From Chloroflexota bacterium (GTDB lineage: Bacteria; Chloroflexota; Anaerolineae; Anaerolineales; Anaerolineaceae): a stretch of DNA of 21,417 bases. The DNA is taken from positions 1-21,417 of the forward strand of contig JAJUJY010000069.1 in assembly GCA_029265085.1 (NCBI GenBank), read 5' to 3'. A model generated the notes under the pieces. The model ran no database searches. It saw only the letters and a list, made by a program, of their open reading frames with translations, and was not told the origin of the DNA. Below, piece by piece: positions 13,289 through 20,767 of the stretch. Within the stretch, counting starts at the first letter, position 1. The number at the start of each line of letters is the position of its first letter. The position numbers and the translations under genes are program-made.

Positions 13289-14072
13289 GCACTTTGGCCT
13301 GAACCAGTGTGTGCCGGATGAAACTTAAAACTTGATCGAGCTGGTCAAAGCTTTGCCCATTTTCCCATGCCAATGCGGCTTTGATGACCGGAGACCATTT
13401 TTCATCGAAATATGCTATTGCCCAACGAGCTGACACCGGCTTGGAGGCAACCATTCCATGCTGTAAGGTGTATAAAGCCCGGCACATAGTTAAAACTGCA
13501 TACGCCTGATATTCTGCATCGTGAATCCGGGCAGGGTCTTTCAGCATCGGCGCCCACCAATCTGCCAGGGTGTCGCGGACTGCCTGGCGAACCTCTTCCG
13601 GTTCAACCGGGTCAATCAATTCCGCGGGGGATGGGCCAAATAAAGCAATGCCATAGGTGCGGATCAGGTAACGCTGGATAATCCAATCACGGCCGTGCCC
13701 GTCCAGTTCAAAACTGCCGTCCACGCGCAGGGCAGGGTGAATGGATTGGGCTGGGTCATATTTCTGCAGCGCTTCTTTGGGGATATAGGACACTTCCATT
13801 TTCTTTGTCCATTTCATGCTGCTGGCAGTTAAAGAGGTGTGCATCTTTTTGAGCGCGTTGAAAGTGTTCTGGTTAAGTTCACCAGCGGTGACGACTACCA
13901 CATCCAGGTCGCTGCGGTTGGGATGAAAATCTCCGCTGGCAAGTGACCCGTGCAAGATAATCCCAATGAGCTGACGGTCAAGAATGGGAAGGATTCCTTC
14001 GCATAAGGCATGTAGAGCTTTGTTTATATCTGCAAAAACCGTTGGATAGAACTCCGAAAATGGTTGGAACAT
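13281..14072 (-). CDS. AadA/ANT-like nucleotidyltransferase with DUF4111 domain
   Basis: A 263-residue protein starting at the ATG at 14072 (MFQPFSEFYP); the frame extends a few codons into the upstream gene. The N-terminal nucleotidyltransferase core has G42-S-L-A-S-G-D-F, then S54-D-L-D57 for metal binding, and E93 in KKMEVSYIPKE at the place of the catalytic base of AadA. The C-terminal helical domain (DUF4111) has RDWIIQRYLIRTYGIALFGP, AVLTMCRALYTLQHG and SKPVSARWAIAYF, all typical of aminoglycoside 3''/9 adenylyltransferases. Family length is about 260. Chromosomal relatives in environmental bacteria often have unknown natural substrates, so a resistance role cannot be claimed. The start lies 2 bases after the stop of the diguanylate cyclase and lacks its own ribosome site, so translation is probably coupled. 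Confidence 0.9.
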   Translation of the reverse strand: MFQPFSEFYPTVFADINKALHALCEGILPILDRQLIGIILHGSLASGDFHPNRSDLDVVVVTAGELNQNTFNALKKMHTSLTASSMKWTKKMEVSYIPKEALQKYDPAQSIHPALRVDGSFELDGHGRDWIIQRYLIRTYGIALFGPSPAELIDPVEPEEVRQAVRDTLADWWAPMLKDPARIHDAEYQAYAVLTMCRALYTLQHGMVASKPVSARWAIAYFDEKWSPVIKAALAWENGQSFDQLDQVLSFIRHTLVQAKVLE

Positions 14073-14074
14073 TT

Positions 14075-14851
14075 TTATTGCACAACGACGCAATTTTTTC
14101 CAGCTTCTTTGGCTTTGTACACTGCCCGGTCAACACGTTTCAATAATTCATCAAAGTCAACTCCGGATTCTTGCAAGGTGGAAATTCCAACACTCACGGT
14201 TGTGGAGATCGTTTTTTCGTCGCAGCCGATCTTTTGGTTGGCAATGGTTTCCCGTAACCGTTCTGCTACTGCCAATGCATGGATTGAATCAGTTTCCGGC
14301 AGCAGAATGATAAATTCTTCACCACCGTAACGGGCAAAAATATCCTGGCGGCGAATCATTTTTTGACATATCTGGCTGATTTGCTGCAGGACCATATCAC
14401 CGCAGGGATGTCCATGTGTGTCGTTGATATTTTTAAAATCGTCGCAATCAAACAAGATGATCGAAAGCGGCGGGACATTGGGGTGTGTTTGGCTGATTTC
14501 GCGTTGGGCGATTTCAATAAATTTGCGCCGGTTATACGCCCCAGTTAATTCATCGGTAACAGCCAAAACACCCAATTCTGAACGGGTTTGATCTAACTCT
14601 TTGAGGATTCCTAAAAATACAAAACTAAAAACAGGAGCAATTAATCCAGGAACAATGATGGCGATGCTGATCCCGGCGGTGTCAAGCCCATTGGTAAAAA
14701 TCATTGACACGAGGTAGGTCATCATAAGCGAGACGATGATACTGATCAGCGTTACCAAAAGGGTGGCGATGACCAGATTTTGATGGATCAGGTAACGAAT
14801 AAATTTATTGGTAATAAATTTTGTGAAATTCATGGGCAACCTATTGGTCAT
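14075..14851 (-). CDS. Membrane diguanylate cyclase (GGDEF domain)
   Basis: A 258-residue protein that makes cyclic di-GMP from two GTP. Two membrane helices (about 26-51 and 60-83) are joined by a short loop, so there is no sizeable outside sensor. The GGDEF domain starts at D100-E-L-T-G-A-Y-N-R-R, with the metal-binding D135 in LFDCDDFKNIND, the signature G176-G-E-E-F180, and an intact inhibitory I-site R167-R-Q-D170 five residues before it, which predicts product feedback. The end (VDRAVYKAKEAGKN) is standard. The ATG at 14851 is chosen; ATG at 14833 with AGG 8 bases upstream is an alternative. A -35/-10 pair at 14905-14877 fits its promoter. The AadA-like gene follows 2 bases after the stop. 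Confidence 0.94.
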   Translation of the reverse strand: MTNRLPMNFTKFITNKFIRYLIHQNLVIATLLVTLISIIVSLMMTYLVSMIFTNGLDTAGISIAIIVPGLIAPVFSFVFLGILKELDQTRSELGVLAVTDELTGAYNRRKFIEIAQREISQTHPNVPPLSIILFDCDDFKNINDTHGHPCGDMVLQQISQICQKMIRRQDIFARYGGEEFIILLPETDSIHALAVAERLRETIANQKIGCDEKTISTTVSVGISTLQESGVDFDELLKRVDRAVYKAKEAGKNCVVVQ

Positions 14852-14876
14852 TGCTCAATTGTTTGGTTGTTGATTG

Positions 14877-14905
14877 ATTATATATAGATTAAGGTGTTTC
14901 GCCAA
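14877..14905 (-). promoter_or_regulatory. Candidate sigma70-type promoter for the GGDEF gene
   Basis: On the minus strand TTGGCG (14905-14900), a 17-base spacer, and TATAAT (14882-14877) make a good housekeeping-type promoter. Transcription would start near 14870, about 19 bases before the ATG at 14851. The -35 lies 9 bases beyond the ABC exporter stop, so the GGDEF-AadA pair can be transcribed independently of the exporter genes. Confidence 0.5.
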
Positions 14906-14913
14906 GATTTCGC

Positions 14914-16746
14914 CTATTCTCCGAATTGGCGCTGGTAAAGTCCGGCGTAGATACCCTGCCGCGACAACAATTCCTCATGCTTGCCTGATTCAACCACCTG
15001 TCCATCCTGGATCACACAAATTAGATCGGCATTACGGATGGTTGATAAGCGGTGCGCAATCACGATGGATGTGCGCCCTTTAAAGAGCTTGCGCAAGTCA
15101 TCCTGAATTAATGCTTCGGTAAGACTATCTACATTGGAGGTGGCTTCATCGAGGATCAAGATGCGCGGATCTGTCAGGATGGCACGGGCAATGCAGACCA
15201 ACTGACGCTGCCCGACCGATAAATTGGAAGCGCCTTCCTGGATATGTGTCTGGTAACCATCGGGACGGGATACAATAAATTCATGCGCGTTGGCTAATTG
15301 AGCTGCCCGCTCTACTTCTTCGTTGGTGGCATCCGGGCGGCCAAAGCGGATATTTTCCGCAATGGTTCCGGAGAATAAAAAGGAATCCTGGGGAACCAGG
15401 CCAATCTGGCGGTGCAAGGATTGCTGGCGGACACTACGGACATCGATCCCATTAATACAGACAGAGCCTTCGCTGACTTCATAAAAACGAGCAATTAAGT
15501 TGCTGATGGAGGACTTTCCTGCACCGGTTGGGCCGACCAATGCAACTGTTTGTCCTGGTTCAATCGTCAGGTTAACCCTATGCAGCACTTCCGGTAGTTC
15601 AGGCCGGTAGTGAAAGCTGACATTTTCGAGGGTGATGCGGGGAGCGCTGGCAGGGTCCAGCTCCAGATCAACGGAATCAGGAAGGTCTTTCACTTCCGGT
15701 TCGGTATCCAGTAGTTTGAGCACCTGTTCGCCACCGGCCATCGCGGATTGCATGGTCGTGACCATCCGGCTCAACTCCTGGATGGGCTGGAAGAAGCGAG
15801 TTACATAGGATAAGAATGCGATCATCACACCCAGGGTAACCTGTCCGTTTGTCACAGCCTGCCCGCCAAACCAGAGCACAATGGCAGTGGCGAGAACTCC
15901 CAGGAACTCAATGGTTGGCAGGAAGATGAAGGAAAGAGTCATCGCGCTGATATTGGCTTCGCGGTTCTCCTGGTTGACCTGATTAAAACGTTCCTGGCTG
16001 GTATTTTCTTGCCCAAAAGCCTGGATCACTCGCACCCCCGAAATATCTTCAGCCAGATCGCCTACGACCTTGGCTACCGAAGTGCGTGTTTTGCGAAAGG
16101 CGCCGCGTGCCCGGTTGGAAAACCAGATTGTGGCCAGGATCATCAAAGGCAGCACAATAAAGGTGAGTAATGCCAGCTGCGGGCTGAGCGATACCATAAT
16201 AATCAGGATGCCAATCAGAACAAGAAAATCACCGATGAGCGTGATAACGCCCTGAGAAAGCAGCTCATTGATCGTAGAAACATCATTCATTACGCGGGAC
16301 ACTGTAACTCCCACAATATGGGTGTCATGGTATCCCAGGGAAAGCTTTTGCAGGTGACGGAACAAATCGCTGCGCAGATTGGCCAATACGCGCTGTCCAA
16401 CCCAGGAAAGAAGATATTGTTGTGCCGCGGTTGCAGTATATAGACCAACAAAAGCCAACCCAGTCCAGATGGAGATTTGAATCAGGCCAGCCCGGTCACC
16501 CTGGGTAATGTATTGATCTACGGTGACTTTAAGCAAATATGGGGTCAGCAGGGTGAATGCTGTAACTACTAACATGGTAAGAAAGGCCAGTACCATCTGC
16601 CGGCTGTACGGTTTGAGATAGGCCAATAACCGGACAACGACCTGTTTATTGAATACCGCTCCACGTTGGTCTTCTCCGCCAGAGAAGGTGTCCAGGGCGC
16701 CGCGCGGCCCCATGCCAGGATTAGAAACGCCGATACCGAAACCCAT
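14914..16746 (-). CDS. ABC exporter half-transporter, subunit with catalytic Glu
   Basis: A 610-residue protein fusing an N-terminal six-helix transmembrane domain (about 50-330) to an ATPase domain (about 370-610). Walker A is GPTGAGKS (405-412), the Q-loop is VPQDSF, the signature is L509-S-V-G-Q513 (altered from LSGGQ), Walker B is ILILDE with catalytic E534, and the switch is H565. A glycine-rich leader of about 35 residues precedes the first helix. The start has AGGGGA. The sister gene ends 12 bases upstream. In heterodimeric exporters, one subunit has a normal Walker B Glu and an altered signature, exactly as here, so it should pair with the product of 16759-18519. Substrates of this family include drugs, lipids and peptides; none can be assigned. 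Confidence 0.95.
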   Translation of the reverse strand: MGFGIGVSNPGMGPRGALDTFSGGEDQRGAVFNKQVVVRLLAYLKPYSRQMVLAFLTMLVVTAFTLLTPYLLKVTVDQYITQGDRAGLIQISIWTGLAFVGLYTATAAQQYLLSWVGQRVLANLRSDLFRHLQKLSLGYHDTHIVGVTVSRVMNDVSTINELLSQGVITLIGDFLVLIGILIIMVSLSPQLALLTFIVLPLMILATIWFSNRARGAFRKTRTSVAKVVGDLAEDISGVRVIQAFGQENTSQERFNQVNQENREANISAMTLSFIFLPTIEFLGVLATAIVLWFGGQAVTNGQVTLGVMIAFLSYVTRFFQPIQELSRMVTTMQSAMAGGEQVLKLLDTEPEVKDLPDSVDLELDPASAPRITLENVSFHYRPELPEVLHRVNLTIEPGQTVALVGPTGAGKSSISNLIARFYEVSEGSVCINGIDVRSVRQQSLHRQIGLVPQDSFLFSGTIAENIRFGRPDATNEEVERAAQLANAHEFIVSRPDGYQTHIQEGASNLSVGQRQLVCIARAILTDPRILILDEATSNVDSLTEALIQDDLRKLFKGRTSIVIAHRLSTIRNADLICVIQDGQVVESGKHEELLSRQGIYAGLYQRQFGE

Positions 16747-16758
16747 TTTTTTCCCCTT

Positions 16759-18519
16759 TTATCCTTTTAATTGCTGCTGGCAGATTTTGTTATACAGTGG
16801 GGAGGTAAGCAGAAGTTCCTCGTGTTTGCCGCGCGCTACAACATGCCCCTTGTCCAGCACCAGGATCAGATCAGCCTGTTGAACCGTACTGAGCCGGTGA
16901 GCAATCACAAAGGTTGTGCGGCCTTCCATCACTCTTTGTAAAGCCAGTTGAATAAGGTACTCTGTTTCAGAATCGACACTGGAGGTGGCGTCATCCAGGA
17001 TCAAGATGCGCGGGTTGGTCAATAGGGCACGGGCAATGGCCAACCGTTGTTTTTGCCCGCCGGAGAGGGTCACACCGCGCTCGCCGACTTCGGTGTTATA
17101 CCCCTGGGCTGTCTTGCAGATAAAATCGTGTGCCTGTGCAGCTTTGGCGGCTGTTTCGATTTCCTCCTGGGTTGCATCAGGCTTTCCAAAAGTAATGTTT
17201 TCACGGATGGAAGCCTCGAACAAGATCGTTTCTTGCAAGACCATCCCGATTTGACTGCGTAATGAATTGAGTGTAACCGTGCGAATATCCGTTCCGTCGA
17301 TACGAATGGTCCCCTGGGTCGGGTCATAGAATCGTGGGATCAGGTTGACAATGGATGTTTTTCCTGAACCGGTTGGGCCAAGCAAAGCTACAACCTGGTC
17401 GGGTTGAACCTCAAAAGAAATATCCTGCAAAACACGGTGCTGCCCGTAGGAAAATGAGACATTCTCAAAACGAACGAATCCTTGATGAACATTTAGCTCT
17501 GGCGCGTCGGGTTCTTCTCTCACTTCCGGAACCGTATCCAGAATTTCAAAAATACGTTCGGCGCCAGCGCCCGCAACCGCAATCATTGGAAGCACCATAC
17601 CGAGGAAGCGTACCGGCGAAACCAGCTGTCCCATATACGTTGTGAATGCGACCAGTTCACCGATTGAGAGCTGCTGGTCTATAACTAACATGCCGCCGTA
17701 TAAAAGGATCGCTACGCTGCTTAAGTTAGCGATTAATTGGAGTAAGGGCATGCTGACGGCTTGTAAGCGGGCTGAATGGGCAGATAAGTCGGACCATTGA
17801 CGATTTTCGGTTTCAAATCGCTCGATCTCTTTGTCTTCTTGAGCGAAGGTTTTTACCACGCGTGTACCACGCAAATTTTGTTCCACTCGCGTGGTGATGA
17901 CCGCTAATTGTTTTTGAATTTTCATCGAAAGCGGCCGGAATACTTTTCCAAATCGAATGGATTGATATGCCAGGAGGGGCATAGCTGCCAATGCCAACAA
18001 ACCTAACTTGGGATTCATGGTGATCATAATTATGGCCGAAATGACCATCATGACCATGCCATCCACTACCCGAAAGGTCGCTCGACCGGTTAAAAAGCGG
18101 ATTCGTTCAACATCCTGGATGGCGCGGGATAATAAGTCACCCGCTTCTGCTTTGTCATGAAAAGAAAATGGCAGTAAAGTGATCTTGCGCTGCAGCTCAT
18201 TGCGCAAATCATAAGCCACATTTTGCGAGGCGACTTCCGTCCAGCGCCCCTGCAAATAGGTCAAAAAGCCTTTGATAATCACCAGGAGTAACAGGGTAAC
18301 GACCGCAATCGTTAGAACTTGCTGGTTGCTGACTTTGATTCCCTGATCTATAGCCCAACGAATTAATTGGGGGTTGAGCATGTTGAGGGCGTCGATGATT
18401 AGCATGGTCAAATAAGCCCCGCTGGCCATGCGCCAATGTGGCTTAAGGTAACCAAAACAACGCAGCAGGGTGTGGGTTTGGGAAGGTTTCGGGTGTGTGG
18501 TTTGGATAGGAATATTCAT
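16759..18519 (-). CDS. ABC exporter half-transporter, subunit with degenerate Walker B
   Basis: A 586-residue protein starting at the ATG at 18519 (MNIPIQTTHPK); an upstream in-frame TTG (18546) has no ribosome site, and that of the ATG is also weak. An exporter-type transmembrane domain (about 30-320) is joined to an ATPase domain. Walker A is GPTGSGKT (381-388), the Q-loop is VLQETI, the signature is canonical LSGGQ (485-489), and Walker B is ILILDD, with Asp (D510) in place of the catalytic Glu; the switch His is H541. This is the pattern of the TM287-type partner in heterodimeric exporters: its own ATP site is degenerate while its signature serves the partner's active site. The partner gene follows 12 bases downstream. 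Confidence 0.95.
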   Translation of the reverse strand: MNIPIQTTHPKPSQTHTLLRCFGYLKPHWRMASGAYLTMLIIDALNMLNPQLIRWAIDQGIKVSNQQVLTIAVVTLLLLVIIKGFLTYLQGRWTEVASQNVAYDLRNELQRKITLLPFSFHDKAEAGDLLSRAIQDVERIRFLTGRATFRVVDGMVMMVISAIIMITMNPKLGLLALAAMPLLAYQSIRFGKVFRPLSMKIQKQLAVITTRVEQNLRGTRVVKTFAQEDKEIERFETENRQWSDLSAHSARLQAVSMPLLQLIANLSSVAILLYGGMLVIDQQLSIGELVAFTTYMGQLVSPVRFLGMVLPMIAVAGAGAERIFEILDTVPEVREEPDAPELNVHQGFVRFENVSFSYGQHRVLQDISFEVQPDQVVALLGPTGSGKTSIVNLIPRFYDPTQGTIRIDGTDIRTVTLNSLRSQIGMVLQETILFEASIRENITFGKPDATQEEIETAAKAAQAHDFICKTAQGYNTEVGERGVTLSGGQKQRLAIARALLTNPRILILDDATSSVDSETEYLIQLALQRVMEGRTTFVIAHRLSTVQQADLILVLDKGHVVARGKHEELLLTSPLYNKICQQQLKG

Positions 18520-18601
18520 GCAGCAGCAATTTTTACCGCAGACCAATCGGCTGCGGTGGGGGTGGTTGTTGTTTGATTTTATACTCAGTCGTTTTGCTAA
18601 G

Positions 18602-18614
18602 GATTATTATAATC
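18602..18614. promoter_or_regulatory. 13-bp palindrome upstream of the ABC exporter genes
   Basis: GATTAT-T-ATAATC is an inverted repeat with a single central base, about 83 bases before the exporter start at 18519, and it contains TATAAT on the minus strand. It could be an operator overlapping a -10 box, as for MarR or TetR type repressors of exporters. No -35 pairs well with it and no such repressor gene lies in the window. Confidence 0.3.
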
Positions 18615-18655
18615 TTTGTTTCAAGAAATATTTACTGGATCCGATCAATCGACGA

Positions 18656-19366
18656 TTATTGTTTTTGGTAAGGCCCAAACCGGCGGAATTGGCCGGTAGT
18701 TACCCGTTGGATACGCTCGCTGCCAGGACTTAATAAATAATACCCACCGTTGCGATGGAGGATCGGAATCCTTCTTTTTTGAGCGGTAAATGCCTCGCGC
18801 ATCTCTTCGGACATGGCGGCATAACTGTCAAATTCCTCTTGCCAGAGGGCAAAGATTTGATCGTATGTAGCAATAAATTCACGCCGGTACGTGTCGGTAA
18901 CTGACCCTAAATTGCTAATGACCCAGCAAAGCGGCTCAAAATCCCAATAATAGGCTAATCCTAAAAAACGGTAATCAGCAGTGACATAGGGGAAAAAAGG
19001 AAACTGGCGGCAGCTGGTGGAACGGTATTCACGCTGGCAAAATGCAGGGCCTTTACAGGCTAACAATGTCAGGTGTTCAGGCGTTTCTTCCAGGAGCAGG
19101 GCAGGGTCGCAGGGTTCCAACGGGCATTCATCACCACGCCATTTATGCCACAAATCTGTATGCTGCTGTACATAGTCCCATTCCTGGTGGTAGCCGACCG
19201 GAACGGCATGGCAAATATCACAGCAAAACGGTTTGCCGCTGGGGTTGTGCGGAGCGCACATTGTCCCACAATCCAGGTTCGCAATGGGGGCGTCAAAGTG
19301 ATCGTAAAGATTGCGAATATTGAGTTGGGGAGTGAAGTTGATAAAATCTGCTTCAAGGTCATCCAT
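18656..19366 (-). CDS. YkgJ-like cysteine-rich protein
   Basis: A 236-residue soluble protein with eleven or more cysteines in its first 150 residues: C33, C37, C48, C49, C52, C81, C86, C104, C110, C119, C147. The spacing C48-C-x-x-C52 and later FCQREYRSTSCRQFPFFP (109-126) resembles the CxxYxxRPxxCRxFP core of YkgJ-family putative zinc or iron-sulfur binding proteins. The C-terminal third has no cysteines and is aromatic and acidic (FALWQEEFDSY). I do not know a function. It starts 12 bases after the MFS transporter stop, with AGGA about 10 bases upstream, so it is probably co-transcribed with it. Family placement is moderately sure and the metal is inferred. Confidence 0.75.
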   Translation of the reverse strand: MDDLEADFINFTPQLNIRNLYDHFDAPIANLDCGTMCAPHNPSGKPFCCDICHAVPVGYHQEWDYVQQHTDLWHKWRGDECPLEPCDPALLLEETPEHLTLLACKGPAFCQREYRSTSCRQFPFFPYVTADYRFLGLAYYWDFEPLCWVISNLGSVTDTYRREFIATYDQIFALWQEEFDSYAAMSEEMREAFTAQKRRIPILHRNGGYYLLSPGSERIQRVTTGQFRRFGPYQKQ

Positions 19367-19378
19367 ACTGGTAAAGTC

Positions 19379-20626
19379 CTAATCTGTTGCAGGTGTGGTT
19401 TCTTGTGCTGCGGGTGCAAACCGCTGCTGCCTTCCCAGGCGAAGGTGCAGGGCATAAAAACTGAGGGAGGATACAAGGCATAAGATGCCGCCGATATACC
19501 AGAGTAAATTGGGATTGTAATTGTCCAGGATAATCCCGGCAGCACCTGGGCCAATCGTGGCAGGAATCATCCAGATCAATCCGAACACGGCCATGTACCG
19601 TCCGCGCATCTCCACGGGAGCAAAGTTGGCGGCCAACGCTTGCGAAGTGGGCATGATAACCATCTCGCCAATGGTAATGATGACAATCGCCAGGGCAAAC
19701 AGCCAGTACGCGGAGACAAAGCCGAACAAACTAAACCCGACCATATAAAAGAGTGTGCCAAAAGCCATCATCTGGAAGGGCGGGCGGTATTTGATATTTC
19801 TGGTTACCCAAAATTGAAATAATATCACGGTGATAGCACTGGTGGTTAACAAGAATCCATAACCTTGTGGTTGAATTCCGTGATGGTCGCGCAGGTAAAC
19901 CGAGAGCGAGTTGTACATCTGCTGGTAAACCAACCCCATTAACATTCCGGAAAACAAAAAGGCCATATAAGAAAAGTCGCGCAGCACCACACCATAACCT
20001 TTAAAGGTTTCGAGCATACCTTCGCGCTGCTGAGCGGCAGTGGTTTCCGGTTTTGTTTCAGAGATGAGCAGGTAGAACAGAACAGCCACGATACAACTAA
20101 TTACCGCATCAGTCACAAACAGGGCAAAGAAGGAGAAATCAGCCACAAATCCGCCAATGGTTGGTCCGATAATCCAGGAAAGGTTGGCAACCACGCGTAA
20201 AATACCAAACCCCTCCTGTCGCTGTTTTTCCGGTAAGATATCCGCGATCATGGCTGCGTGAGCCGGACCAGCAACATCCGAGAGCAGGCCAATGAGAATT
20301 GCGAGCGGAAATAGCAGGCGAAATTCATTTACCAGGCCTAATGACAAGGTGCTGATCGCACTGAATACCAGGCCGAATAAAATAAGCTTGCGCCGGCCAA
20401 ATCGGTCGGTTAACGCCCCGCCGATCATGCCGCCAAATAATCCGGAGATTGAAAACAGGCCCAGTACCAATCCGGCCTGAGTCATGCCAACACCGAACTT
20501 TTGGGTGATATATAACGAGAAAAACGGGAAAAGCAGCGTTCCACCAATCCGGTCAATGAAAGAAACTGCGACGACAAGCCAAAATTTTTTGGGAAATTCC
20601 AGGTAAATTTTTCTTAAGCGGTCCAT
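19379..20626 (-). CDS. MFS transporter, drug/multisubstrate exporter type
   Basis: A 415-residue integral membrane protein of major facilitator length with about 12 hydrophobic segments. The family's motif A between helices 2 and 3 reads G70-A-L-T-D-R-F-G-R-R79. Helix 4-5 has the PAHAAMIADILPEKQRQEGFG stretch and the second half repeats the pattern with PTSQALAANFAPVEMRGRYM, which is characteristic of MDR-type proton antiporters (MFS_1). An AAAGGA ribosome site lies 8 bases before the ATG. It is the first gene of a probable two-gene unit with the cysteine-rich protein. Substrate unknown. Confidence 0.94.
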   Translation of the reverse strand: MDRLRKIYLEFPKKFWLVVAVSFIDRIGGTLLFPFFSLYITQKFGVGMTQAGLVLGLFSISGLFGGMIGGALTDRFGRRKLILFGLVFSAISTLSLGLVNEFRLLFPLAILIGLLSDVAGPAHAAMIADILPEKQRQEGFGILRVVANLSWIIGPTIGGFVADFSFFALFVTDAVISCIVAVLFYLLISETKPETTAAQQREGMLETFKGYGVVLRDFSYMAFLFSGMLMGLVYQQMYNSLSVYLRDHHGIQPQGYGFLLTTSAITVILFQFWVTRNIKYRPPFQMMAFGTLFYMVGFSLFGFVSAYWLFALAIVIITIGEMVIMPTSQALAANFAPVEMRGRYMAVFGLIWMIPATIGPGAAGIILDNYNPNLLWYIGGILCLVSSLSFYALHLRLGRQQRFAPAAQETTPATD

Positions 20627-20702
20627 GTCGCCATCCTTTCAACGGAGAGAAATTAATCATACCACGTTGAGGAGGGCTGATTCCAATTGTTTTGGATTTA
20701 AT

Positions 20703-20716
20703 GTGGTTAAAACCAC
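20703..20716. repeat. 14-bp palindrome beside the EamA terminator
   Basis: GTGGTT-AA-AACCAC is a perfect inverted repeat, about 80 bases upstream of the MFS start at 20626, and it overlaps the T-tract of the terminator at 20709-20742. It could be an operator for the MFS gene or part of the terminator fold. Confidence 0.3.
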
Positions 20717-20742
20717 CAATCCGCCAAACAAAGGCGGATTGG
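20709..20742 (-). terminator. Rho-independent terminator of the EamA gene
   Basis: A perfect 10-base-pair stem, CCAATCCGCC (20716-20725) with GGCGGATTGG (20733-20742), closes a 7-base loop. On the minus strand it is followed after 3 bases by TTTT, and it starts 25 bases beyond the EamA stop codon. Confidence 0.85.
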
Positions 20743-20767
20743 CTCATAACCATTATTCGATCAATCG

